Of a stretch of 64,000 nucleotides of DNA, positions 37,458-45,717 are shown piece by piece; the first letter of the stretch is position 1; every line of letters starts with the position of its first letter. Source of the stretch: Hyphomicrobiales bacterium. GTDB taxonomy: Bacteria; Pseudomonadota; Alphaproteobacteria; Rhizobiales; Beijerinckiaceae. Below the pieces are notes generated by a model. That model was not told where the DNA came from. It ran no database searches and saw only the letters and a list, made by a program, of their open reading frames with translations. The stretch covers positions 62,001 to 126,000 of the forward strand of contig JAIXUP010000018.1 of assembly GCA_027483505.1 (NCBI GenBank). Reading direction: 5' to 3'. The translations under genes and the position numbers were made by a program.

Positions 37458-38903
37458 ATGATTCAGGTTCCGGTCTGGCTTGTGGTTCTTGTCGGGCTGC
37501 TGGCGATGATCGGGCTGATCGACCGGTTTCTGGCGCCGACACTGCGCTGGATGCTGCGACGGCGGTTCAACGACGCCATCGACGAGCTCAACACCCGGCT
37601 GAAGCTGCGCATACAGCCCTTCAAGCTCACCCGCCGCCAGAGCCTCATCGACAGGATCGTGTTCGATCAGGAAATCGTGCGCGCCATTGACGCCCATGCC
37701 GTCGCCACCGGCGAGCCGCGCGGCGTGACGATGGCGCGCGTGCAGGCCTATGCCCGCGAGATCGTGCCGACCTTCAATGCCTGGACCTACTTCGCCTTCG
37801 GCGCAAAGGCCGCCCGCTGGCTGTCGAACGCGCTGTACCGGGTCAGGCTTGGCTATTTCGACGAGGAGAAGCTGAAGCTGATCGATGCCGACTCGACCGT
37901 GGTGTTCGTGATGAACCACCGCTCGAACATGGACTACGTGCTGGTGACCTATCTCGCATCGGCCAGCTCTGCACTGTCCTATGCGGTGGGCGAGTGGGCG
38001 CGCGTTCCGCTGCTGCAGACCATGATCCGCTCGATGGGGGCCTATTTCATCAGGCGCGACTCCGGCGATCCGCTCTACCGCAAGGTTCTGGCGCGCTATG
38101 TCCAGATCGCCACGGCGGAGGGCGTGACCCAGGCGGTGTTCCCCGAAGGCGGGCTGACGCGGGATGGCGCGCTGCGCCCGCCGAAGCTCGGCCTGCTCTC
38201 CTACATCACCGGTCGCTTCGACCCCTCGCAGGCGCGCGATCTCGTGCTGGTGCCGGTCGGGATCAACTATGACCGGGTCCTCGAAGACCGGAACCTGACC
38301 GCAGGCATCGCCCGCGAGGCGGGGGAAACCCCGTCGCGGCGGGGCGCGCGCGCGGTCGCCTCCTATCTCGCGCAGGCGCTCTGGCTCAGGCTGACCGGAC
38401 GCTGGCACCGCTTCGGCTATGCCTCGGTGTCCTTCGGCGAGCCTTTGTCCCTGAAGGCCTATCTGGCAGCGCGCAAACTCGATCTCAGGGAACTCGATGA
38501 CGCGGCCCGCTTCGCCGTCACCGGCGGCATTGCCGCCGTGATGATGCAACGCGTCGCGGCCATCGTGCCGGTGCTGCCGGTGCCGCTGATCGCCAGCGTG
38601 TTCGACGAGGCCGGCGAGGAGCAGCTCAGCCGGATCGAACTCATGGCGCGAGTGCAGGGCCTGATCGACAGGCTTCGCGCCGGGGGCGTGCATGTCCACA
38701 TTCCGCGCCGCGACGTCGACTATGCGCTCGAGGCAGGCCTGCGCATCCTCACCATGCGGCATCTCGTGATCGAAGCCGACGGGCTCTATCAGGCCTCGCC
38801 GCGCGAGCGGACGATCCTGCGCTACTACGCCAATTCGATCGCCCACCACCGTGGCGACGGCGCGTCGGCAGCGACCGTGCCATCGCCCGCAGCCGCCGAT
38901 TAA
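37458..38903 (+). CDS. PlsB-like glycerol-3-phosphate/lysophosphatidate acyltransferase family protein
   Basis: 481 residues with one N-terminal membrane helix (QVPVWLVVLVGLLAMIGLID). The acyltransferase domain has motif I VMNHRSNMDYVLV (NHxxxxD), motif II GAYFIRRDSGDPLYRK, motif III FPEGGLTRDGALRPPKLGLL and motif IV LVPVGINYDRVLEDR. It joins fatty acyl groups to a glycerol-phosphate backbone at the inner membrane, probably as the first (PlsB) step. A TTG at 37449 is an alternative start. It is divergent from the MFS gene across 205 bases in which I saw no clear sites. Confidence 0.88.
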   Translation: MIQVPVWLVVLVGLLAMIGLIDRFLAPTLRWMLRRRFNDAIDELNTRLKLRIQPFKLTRRQSLIDRIVFDQEIVRAIDAHAVATGEPRGVTMARVQAYAREIVPTFNAWTYFAFGAKAARWLSNALYRVRLGYFDEEKLKLIDADSTVVFVMNHRSNMDYVLVTYLASASSALSYAVGEWARVPLLQTMIRSMGAYFIRRDSGDPLYRKVLARYVQIATAEGVTQAVFPEGGLTRDGALRPPKLGLLSYITGRFDPSQARDLVLVPVGINYDRVLEDRNLTAGIAREAGETPSRRGARAVASYLAQALWLRLTGRWHRFGYASVSFGEPLSLKAYLAARKLDLRELDDAARFAVTGGIAAVMMQRVAAIVPVLPVPLIASVFDEAGEEQLSRIELMARVQGLIDRLRAGGVHVHIPRRDVDYALEAGLRILTMRHLVIEADGLYQASPRERTILRYYANSIAHHRGDGASAATVPSPAAAD

Positions 38904-38992
38904 CCGCACATCAACCTTACCGAGTCCATAACTGCCGGAGCGGTCCCTGACCGCGCGTGCCGTTGTGTTCCTGTGGTGTGGGTTGCGTTGCC

Positions 38993-40144
38993 ATGCGTCC
39001 GGTCAGGCGTTCCTCTCAACTGTGCATTTCCCGCGCGCGCAAGCAGGTCGCGCACTGGGTCCTCGCCACCGCGGCGCCCTGGGTGCTCTCGGCAGGCATG
39101 CTGGTCTCCTTCACAGCGACGGCAGGACAGGATTTCGGCGGATCGACCCTGGTCGCGATGGAGCGCGCGGCCGTGGCCGCCGAACCCGCAGCGCCACAGC
39201 CCGCCTCCCTGCTGACGGTGCCCAGCACGTTCTTGCTGTCGGCGCCAGGCCTCGAGCGCCTGATCATCCCGGCGGCACTGAGCCCGGACGAGCCGGAGCC
39301 ACCCTCGCCCCGCCATGGCGCCTTCGAGCCGCGGCCGGACCTCAAGCGCCTCGCCGCCGGCTTTCCTGACATCGACCGCACGCGCAAGGCCGACCAGATC
39401 GTGCCGCTGCGTCCCGGCCTTTCCGCAGACGCCGATGCGGCGCGGCCGGACAAGGCCGATCTCGACAGGCTGATCTTCGGTTTCGAGGGCGAAGGAGTCG
39501 TCTCGGCGGGCTTCACGCAGGCCCTGACGAATCTCGCCTTGCTCGGACCGGGCGTCTTCGAAATGCCGCACGCCGAGGCCCCGCCTGTCGACATCGCCGA
39601 AACGCCGGCGGTCGAAGACCCTGCCAGGCCGCAGCTCGCCAGCCTCGCGCCCCAGCCGGAACCGAACACGTCGGTGCTGCACAAGACGCCGGCGGCGCCG
39701 CGTTCGCACTATGCCGCGCTGATCTCGGAGACCAACCAGTTCCGCGAGATGCGCTGCCTCGCCGAGGCGATCTACTTCGAGGCCCGCAGCGAACCGGAAG
39801 AAGGCCAGGCCGCCGTCGCCCAGGTCGTGCTCAACCGCGTCAAGCACGAGAATTACCCCGATTCCGTCTGCGGGGTGGTCTACCAGAACCGCCACCGCTT
39901 CCTTGCCTGCCAGTTCACCTTCGCCTGCGAGGGCCGTTCGCTCCGGATCACCGAGGCGGACGCCTGGCGGGTGGCCGTGCAGATTGCCACCGACGTGGTC
40001 AGCGGCAAGATCTACCTGCCCGATGTGGGCGCTTCGACCCACTACCATGCCGATTATGTGCGGCCGCGCTGGGCCCGCAGCCTCAAGCGCATGGAAACGA
40101 TCGGCCGCCATACCTTCTACAAGCTCAGGCCCGGACAGGCCTGA
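38993..40144 (+). CDS. SleB-type cell wall hydrolase
   Basis: 383 residues. The basic N-terminus with a hydrophobic segment (HWVLATAAPWVLSAGMLVSF) is an uncleaved or Sec signal. A Pro/Ala-rich linker of about 190 residues follows. The C-terminal Hydrolase_2 (SleB) domain begins near residue 245. It shows REMRCLAEAIYFEARSEPEE with the catalytic Glu, AVAQVVLNRVKHENYPDSVC, CQFTFACEG and THYHADYVRPRW. SleB-type enzymes are lytic transglycosylases of peptidoglycan; in non-sporulating bacteria the role is wall remodelling. ATG 38993 chosen over ATG 38957 because it leads straight into the basic signal region. Confidence 0.9.
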   Translation: MRPVRRSSQLCISRARKQVAHWVLATAAPWVLSAGMLVSFTATAGQDFGGSTLVAMERAAVAAEPAAPQPASLLTVPSTFLLSAPGLERLIIPAALSPDEPEPPSPRHGAFEPRPDLKRLAAGFPDIDRTRKADQIVPLRPGLSADADAARPDKADLDRLIFGFEGEGVVSAGFTQALTNLALLGPGVFEMPHAEAPPVDIAETPAVEDPARPQLASLAPQPEPNTSVLHKTPAAPRSHYAALISETNQFREMRCLAEAIYFEARSEPEEGQAAVAQVVLNRVKHENYPDSVCGVVYQNRHRFLACQFTFACEGRSLRITEADAWRVAVQIATDVVSGKIYLPDVGASTHYHADYVRPRWARSLKRMETIGRHTFYKLRPGQA

Positions 40145-40205
40145 GGCCCACCGGGCAAAACGCCGCTTTGCGGCAAGCGCCGCGCTGCGTTATGCAGGCG
40201 TCATC

Positions 40206-40418
40206 ATGTTGTGTTCCCTTCCGCCCCGAATCGACACGCCCTGCGTCAAGATCTGCTCGCTCGATCCGGCGTCAGGCCTGTGCGTCGGCTGCGGCCGGAC
40301 CGGCGCGGAGATCGGCGGCTGGATGGGCATGAGCCAGACAGCGCGGCAGCAGGTCATGGCCGAACTGCCCGGACGCCTCGCGCGCCTGGGGCGGGCGCCC
40401 GGGAAGGGTCCGCGATGA
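40206..40418 (+). CDS. DUF1289 small cysteine-rich protein
   Basis: 70 residues. The DUF1289 pattern is [20 protein letters not shown] followed by [15 protein letters not shown]. Four Cys in C-x3-C-x7-C-x2-C spacing suggest zinc or Fe-S binding. The C-terminal helix is [15 protein letters not shown]. The function of the family is unknown. Its stop overlaps the start of the ycgN-like gene (ATGA), so the two Cys-rich proteins are likely made together. Confidence 0.88.
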   Translation: MLCSLPPRIDTPCVKICSLDPASGLCVGCGRTGAEIGGWMGMSQTARQQVMAELPGRLARLGRAPGKGPR

Positions 40419-40882
40419 GCAGCGCGCCCTTCTGGAGGACGAAGGCGCTGGAAGAGATGTCGGCGGCCGAATGGGAAAGCCTGTGCGACGGCTGCGGCCG
40501 TTGCTGCCTCGTCAAGCTCGAAGAGGAGGACAGCGGCGCCATCCACGCGACCGACGTGGCCTGCCGCTTGTTCGATGCCAAGACCTGCCGCTGCACCGAC
40601 TATGCCAACCGCTCGGTGAAGGTCACCGATTGCGTGACCCTGACCCCCCATGACGTGCGCACGCTCGGCTGGCTGCCGCCAAGCTGCGCCTACAGGCTCG
40701 TCGCGGAGGGCGAGGACCTGAAATGGTGGCACCCGCTCGTATCGGGGCGGCCAGAGAGCGTCGTCGAAGCCGGCGTGTCGGTGAAGGGCCGGGTTTTCGC
40801 GCGCGAGGACGATGTGCTTGAAGCCCTTCTGGTCGAACGCGTCACCAAATGGCCGTTGCGCTGGCCGCCCAGGGCGCGTTGA
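40415..40882 (+). CDS. YcgN / UPF0260 family cysteine-cluster protein
   Basis: 155 residues. The N-terminal cluster [20 protein letters not shown] is followed by [20 protein letters not shown] and DCVTLTP. This gives nine or more Cys, as in the YkgJ-like family that probably binds zinc or an Fe-S centre. [20 protein letters not shown] and the C-terminal WPLRWPP are also family-typical. Function unknown. It overlaps the DUF1289 gene by four bases; ppdK follows 169 bases later. Confidence 0.92.
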   Translation: MSSAPFWRTKALEEMSAAEWESLCDGCGRCCLVKLEEEDSGAIHATDVACRLFDAKTCRCTDYANRSVKVTDCVTLTPHDVRTLGWLPPSCAYRLVAEGEDLKWWHPLVSGRPESVVEAGVSVKGRVFAREDDVLEALLVERVTKWPLRWPPRAR

Positions 40883-40965
40883 GCAGATCATTCAGCGGCT
40901 ATTCAGGGCGACCACGCCAAAGGGCGTGATTGAAAAGCGCTCCGGAGTTTGACACAAGGAGGCCG

Positions 40966-40992
40966 CTGTTTCGCACCTGCGAGAAACAGGTG
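40966..40992 (+). promoter_or_regulatory. Overlapping inverted repeats upstream of ppdK
   Basis: CTGTTTC (40966-40972) and GAAACAG (40983-40989) form a 7-bp inverted repeat, and CACCTG (40974-40979) with CAGGTG (40987-40992) form a second one. TTGACA occurs just upstream (40949-40954), but no good -10 follows at the right distance. This could be an operator or an mRNA leader hairpin. Confidence 0.35.
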
Positions 40993-41051
40993 TGATCGGG
41001 ACTTCTCGGACGTGTGGCTGCGCCGCGCGCCGCATCTGGCGAGGTTACTTC

Positions 41052-43736
41052 ATGAGCTCCAAGAAATGGGTCTACACCTTCGGCGACGGCAAGGCCGAAG
41101 GCCAGTCGAGCATGAAGAACCTTCTTGGCGGCAAGGGCGCCAACCTTGCCGAGATGTGCAATCTGGGCCTGCCCGTGCCTCCGGGCTTCACCATCCCGAC
41201 CGAAGCCTGCGTCTACTACTACGATCACGGCAACAGCCATCCGCCGGAACTCCAGGCCCAGGTCGAGGCGGCGCTGGGCGAGATCGGGCGCATCGCCGGC
41301 AAGACCTTCGGGGATGCGCACAATCCGCTTCTGGTTTCGGTGCGCTCGGGGGCACGCGCCTCGATGCCGGGCATGATGGACACGGTGCTGAACCTCGGCC
41401 TCAACGACGTCACCGTCGAGGCCATCGCCCGGGCGGCCGGTGATGCGCGCTTCGCCTATGACAGCTACCGCCGCTTCATCACCATGTATTCCGATGTCGT
41501 GCTGGGGTGCGACCACCATCATTTTGAAGAGGCGCTTGAGGACTACAAGGACCGCAAGGGCATCCAGCTCGACACCGAGCTTAAGGCCGAAGACTGGACG
41601 GTTCTCGTCGGCCGCTACAAGGACATCGTCCGGAAGGAGCTTGGCCGCGACTTCCCCCAGGACCCGCACGAGCAGCTCTGGGGCGCGATCGGCGCGGTGT
41701 TCGGCTCGTGGATGAACGCGCGCGCCATCAAGTATCGCGAACTGAACAACATTCCTGCCGCCTGGGGCACCGCCGTCAATGTGCAGTCCATGGTGTTCGG
41801 CAACATGGGCGACACCTCCGCCACCGGCGTGGCCTTCACCCGCAACCCCTCCACGGGCGCAAAGGAGCTTTACGGCGAGTTCCTGATCAACGCCCAGGGC
41901 GAGGATGTGGTGGCGGGCATCCGCACGCCGCAGGACATCACGGAAGAGGCGCGCAAGGCGGCCGGTTCGGACCGGCCCTCGATGGAAGCGGCCATGCCGG
42001 AGGCCTACCGCGAACTGGTCCGCATCTACGGCATTCTCGAACAGCACTACCGCGACATGCAGGACATGGAGTTCACGGTCGAGGCCGGCAAACTCTGGAT
42101 GCTGCAGACCCGCAGCGGCAAGCGCACGGCCAAGGCGGCGCTGCGCATCGCCGTCGAACTCGCCAATGAGGGCCTGATCAGCCAGCATGAGGCGATCATG
42201 CGCGTCGAGCCGGGCTCGCTCGACCAGTTGCTGCACCCGACCATCGACCCCAAGGCCGAGCGCCGGATCATCGCGACCGGGCTGCCCGCCTCGCCGGGCG
42301 CCGCCACCGGCGAGATCGTCTTCACCTCAAACGAGGCGGAGACACTGAAGAAGGCCGGCAAGAAGGTCATCCTCGTCCGCGTCGAGACCTCGCCCGAGGA
42401 TATCCACGGCATGCATGCCGCCGAAGGCATCCTGACCACGCGCGGCGGCATGACCAGCCACGCTGCGGTGGTGGCGAGGGGCATGGGCAAGCCCTGCGTG
42501 TCAGGCGCGGGCCAGATCCGCGTCGACTACGCCAAGAAGACCTTCACGGTCGGCGCACACACGCTGAAGGCCGGCGACTTCATCACGATCGACGGCGGCA
42601 CCGGGCAGGTCATGCTCGGCGAAATCCGCATGCAGCAGCCGGAACTGGCGGGCGAGTTCGCCACCCTGATGGTCTGGGCCGACAAGGTGCGCCGCCTGAA
42701 GGTCCGCGCCAATGCGGAGACACCGCTTGACGCCCGCACGGCGCGCGAATTCGGTGCCGAAGGCATCGGCCTGTGCCGGACCGAGCACATGTTCTTCGAG
42801 GGCGCGCGCATCGTGGCGGTGCGCGAGATGATCCTCGCCGATGACGAGGCTGGCCGCCGGAAGGCGCTGGCCAAGCTCCTGCCGATGCAGCGCGCAGACT
42901 TCGTCGAACTGTTCAAGATCATGCAGGGCCTGCCCGTCACGATCCGCCTGCTCGACCCGCCGCTGCACGAATTCCTGCCGCATACCGAGGCCGAAATGGC
43001 GGAAGTCGCCAGCTCGATGGGCGTTTCGATCGACAAGCTCAAGCGCCGGGCCGCCGACCTGCACGAATTCAACCCGATGCTCGGCTTCCGCGGCTGCCGT
43101 CTGGCCGTGGCCTATCCGGAGATCGCCGAGATGCAGGCGCGGGCGATCTTCGAAGCGGCCGTGATCGCGGCGCGCGAGACCGGCCAGCCGGTGATTCCGG
43201 AGGTGATGGTCCCGCTGGTGATGACCAAGCCCGAGCTTGACCTCGTGCGCGGCCGCATCGACGCCATGGAAAAGGCTGTCGAGGCCGAAACAGGCGCGAA
43301 ACTGACCTATCAGGTCGGCACCATGATCGAATTGCCGCGCGCCGCCTTGCGGGCGAAGGAAATCGCTGCTTCAGCCGAGTTCTTCTCCTTCGGCACCAAC
43401 GACCTCACGCAGACCACGCTGGGCATCAGCCGTGACGACGCCGCCTCGTTCCTCGGCCCCTACACGACCAAGGGCATTCTTCCTGCCGATCCGTTCGTCA
43501 CGATCGATCGCGAGGGCGTGGGCGAACTCGTCCGCATGGCTGTCGAGCGCGGGCGCGAGACTCGGCCCGATATCAAGCTCGGCATCTGCGGCGAGCATGG
43601 CGGCGACCCGGCCTCGATCGGGTTCTGCGAGGAAACCGGGCTCGACTATGTGTCCTGCTCGCCCTACCGGGTGCCGATCGCCCGCCTTGCCGCCGCCCAG
43701 GCAGCGCTGGGCAAGGTGACGGCCAAGGAAGGCTGA
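41052..43736 (+). CDS. ppdK: Pyruvate, phosphate dikinase
   Basis: 894 residues. The N-terminal ATP-grasp domain begins KWVYTFGDGKAEGQSSMKNL with LLGGKGANLAEMCNLGLPVP. The swivelling His domain has TRGGMTSHAAVVARGMGKPC with the phospho-His. The C-terminal PEP/pyruvate TIM barrel has GIGLCRTEHMFF, FRGCRLAVAYPEI and the catalytic Cys in LGICGEHGGDPASI. It interconverts pyruvate, ATP and Pi with PEP, AMP and PPi, aiding gluconeogenic growth on organic acids. ATG 41052 chosen because MSSKKWVYTFG is the usual start. No PPDK regulatory protein gene is adjacent. Confidence 0.97.
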   Translation: MSSKKWVYTFGDGKAEGQSSMKNLLGGKGANLAEMCNLGLPVPPGFTIPTEACVYYYDHGNSHPPELQAQVEAALGEIGRIAGKTFGDAHNPLLVSVRSGARASMPGMMDTVLNLGLNDVTVEAIARAAGDARFAYDSYRRFITMYSDVVLGCDHHHFEEALEDYKDRKGIQLDTELKAEDWTVLVGRYKDIVRKELGRDFPQDPHEQLWGAIGAVFGSWMNARAIKYRELNNIPAAWGTAVNVQSMVFGNMGDTSATGVAFTRNPSTGAKELYGEFLINAQGEDVVAGIRTPQDITEEARKAAGSDRPSMEAAMPEAYRELVRIYGILEQHYRDMQDMEFTVEAGKLWMLQTRSGKRTAKAALRIAVELANEGLISQHEAIMRVEPGSLDQLLHPTIDPKAERRIIATGLPASPGAATGEIVFTSNEAETLKKAGKKVILVRVETSPEDIHGMHAAEGILTTRGGMTSHAAVVARGMGKPCVSGAGQIRVDYAKKTFTVGAHTLKAGDFITIDGGTGQVMLGEIRMQQPELAGEFATLMVWADKVRRLKVRANAETPLDARTAREFGAEGIGLCRTEHMFFEGARIVAVREMILADDEAGRRKALAKLLPMQRADFVELFKIMQGLPVTIRLLDPPLHEFLPHTEAEMAEVASSMGVSIDKLKRRAADLHEFNPMLGFRGCRLAVAYPEIAEMQARAIFEAAVIAARETGQPVIPEVMVPLVMTKPELDLVRGRIDAMEKAVEAETGAKLTYQVGTMIELPRAALRAKEIAASAEFFSFGTNDLTQTTLGISRDDAASFLGPYTTKGILPADPFVTIDREGVGELVRMAVERGRETRPDIKLGICGEHGGDPASIGFCEETGLDYVSCSPYRVPIARLAAAQAALGKVTAKEG

Positions 43737-43747
43737 GGACAAGGCTG

Positions 43748-44017
43748 ATGCCAGCCCGGCTTGGCCCTCTCGAATATGCTTTCCTGGCGCTGATGCTCGT
43801 CGCGGGCCTCGGCATCGCGGCCTTCGTCACGCGCAATCCGTCCTGGAACGATGCGGGCATTCCGCCGATCGTCTGGCCGATCGCAGTATCCTTCGCCTTC
43901 GATCTGGGCAGCGTCGCGCTCAAGGGCGGCGGCATGCCGCCCCTGGCCATGCCGCTGCGCGCGGTCGGCGTCGTCGCGGCCATGGCGCTGGTAGCGCTGC
44001 TGTCGGGCCGCCTCTGA
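43748..44017 (+). CDS. Small membrane protein, unknown function
   Basis: 89 residues with three hydrophobic segments: YAFLALMLVAGLGIAAFVT, PPIVWPIAVSFAFDLGSVAL and MPLRAVGVVAAMALVALLSG. It starts 11 bases after ppdK and is probably co-transcribed with it. I do not recognise the family. It is convergent with the TPP-enzyme gene (23-base gap), so its transcript must end in or past that gene. Confidence 0.65.
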   Translation: MPARLGPLEYAFLALMLVAGLGIAAFVTRNPSWNDAGIPPIVWPIAVSFAFDLGSVALKGGGMPPLAMPLRAVGVVAAMALVALLSGRL

Positions 44018-44040
44018 CGCGGCCGTTCCGCGCGCGGGCG

Positions 44041-45717
44041 TTATTGCCGTGCCAGCGCCTCGGCCCGGAGGCCCGACAGGGTCTTGGCCGGCGTGATCGC
44101 TTCCGGGTCGATCAGGCAGTGCAGGATTGACGGCTTTCCGCTCGCCAGCGCCCGCTCGAAGGCGGGCGCGAAGTCTGCGGTGGTCTCGACCCGTTCGCCA
44201 TGGCCGCCGAAGGCGCGGGCATAGGCGGCAAAATCGGGGTTTTTCAGCTCCGTCGCCGACACGCGCCCGGGATAGTGCACCTCCTGATGCATGCGGATGG
44301 TGCCGTACATGCCATTGTCGATCACCACGATGATGACCGGAAGGTCATACTGCACGGCGGTGGCGAACTCCTGCCCATTCATCAGGAAGCAGCCATCGCC
44401 GGCGAAGGCGACGACCACCCGGTCGGGATAAAGCCGCTTGAGGCCGACAGCCGCCGGCACGCCATAGCCCATCGATCCCGAGGTCGGCGCGGCCTGCGTG
44501 CCAAACCGGCGGAAGCGATGGAAGCGGTGCAGCCAGGTGGCGTAGTTGCCCGCCCCGTTGCACAGGATGGCGTCGGGCGGCAGCCGGTCGCGCAGCCAGA
44601 CGACGGCCTCGCCGGGGTGGAAGCTTCCCGGAATCGGAGCGGGTGCATCGGTCCAGCCATGAAAGCTCCGATGGGCCTCCTCGGCCGCCCCGCTCCAGGC
44701 GATGGCCTGCGGCGGGTGGACCGTCTGCAGGGCCGCGCAGAACGCCGTCGGCGACGCATTGATCGCCAGCGCCGGATGGTAGACGCGGCCCAACTCTCCC
44801 GCATCGGGATGGACATGGACCAGCGTGGCGCCCGGCTCGGGAATGCCGAACAGCGCGTAGCTCTGGCTCGGCATCTCCGACAGGCGTCCGCCCACCATCA
44901 GGACCAGATCGGAGGCCCTGATCCGTGCGAGCAGCTTCGGGTTCGGACCGATGCCGAGATCGCCGGCGAAGCAGGGGTGATCGGCGGAGAACAGCATCTG
45001 GCGGCGGAAGCTGACGGCCACCGGCAGGTCGAAGCGCTCGGCGAAGCGCTGGAAGCGGTCGACCGCCTGCGCGTCCCAGCGCGAGCCGCCGAGAAGGGCG
45101 ATCGGCGCCCTGGCGGCCCAGAGCATCTTCTGCAACTCGATCATCTGGGTGAGCGAAGGATGGGTCTCGACGGGCGTGAACGGCGTCGCGTCCATCACCG
45201 CGGCGGCTTCGGTCAGCACGTCCTCTGGCAGCGCGATCACCACCGGTCCGGGGCGGCCGCTGGTCGCCACGTGGAAGGCGCGGCTGATAATCTCCGGAAT
45301 GCGGGCGGGATCGTCGATCTCCGTGGCCCATTTCGCCATCGGACCAAAGACGGCCCGGTAGTCCATTTCCTGAAACGCCTCGCGCTCGCGCATGCCGCGC
45401 TCGATCTGGCCGACGAACAGGATCATCGGTGTTGAATCCTGCTTCGCGATATGGATGCCCGGCGAGGCGTTCGTCGCACCCGGCCCGCGCGTCACCATGC
45501 AGATGCCCGGCCTGCCGCTGATCTTGCCGGCGGCCTCCGCCATCATCGCTGCACCGCCCTCCTGCCGGCAGACGGTGATGCGGATCGCCGCATCGTGCAG
45601 CGCATCGAGCACGGCCAGATAGCTTTCGCCCGGCACGCAGAAAACATCTGTCACGCCCTGCAGAACCAGTTGGTCGACCAGGATCTGGCCGCCGGTTCGC
45701 GCCTTGGTCAGACTCAT
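44041..45717 (-). CDS. Thiamine-diphosphate-dependent enzyme, acetolactate-synthase-like
   Basis: 558 residues in three domains. The N-terminal pyrimidine-binding domain has DVFCVPGESYLAVLDAL and the activating Glu in VCRQEGGAAMMAEAAGK. A central domain is followed by the C-terminal pyrophosphate domain with AFAGDGCFLMNGQEFATAVQ (GDG...N). The partner loop GNYATWLHRFHRFR differs from classical IlvB, so anabolic acetolactate synthase is unlikely, and no small subunit gene is nearby. The natural reaction is unknown; decarboxylation or ligation of a 2-oxo acid is expected. It is the last gene of the overlapping chain and shares ATGA with the CoA-transferase gene. Confidence 0.85.
   Translation of the reverse strand: MSLTKARTGGQILVDQLVLQGVTDVFCVPGESYLAVLDALHDAAIRITVCRQEGGAAMMAEAAGKISGRPGICMVTRGPGATNASPGIHIAKQDSTPMILFVGQIERGMREREAFQEMDYRAVFGPMAKWATEIDDPARIPEIISRAFHVATSGRPGPVVIALPEDVLTEAAAVMDATPFTPVETHPSLTQMIELQKMLWAARAPIALLGGSRWDAQAVDRFQRFAERFDLPVAVSFRRQMLFSADHPCFAGDLGIGPNPKLLARIRASDLVLMVGGRLSEMPSQSYALFGIPEPGATLVHVHPDAGELGRVYHPALAINASPTAFCAALQTVHPPQAIAWSGAAEEAHRSFHGWTDAPAPIPGSFHPGEAVVWLRDRLPPDAILCNGAGNYATWLHRFHRFRRFGTQAAPTSGSMGYGVPAAVGLKRLYPDRVVVAFAGDGCFLMNGQEFATAVQYDLPVIIVVIDNGMYGTIRMHQEVHYPGRVSATELKNPDFAAYARAFGGHGERVETTADFAPAFERALASGKPSILHCLIDPEAITPAKTLSGLRAEALARQ

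Noticed and set aside
40949-40978. TTGACA upstream of ppdK as a full promoter
   Set aside because: At 17 bases downstream the hexamer is CGCACC, a poor -10, so I only noted the -35-like sequence.
44041-45717. Calling the TPP enzyme ilvB or oxalyl-CoA decarboxylase
   Set aside because: No ilvN is adjacent and the sequence lacks the oxalyl-CoA decarboxylase N-terminus that would be expected next to a formyl-CoA transferase.
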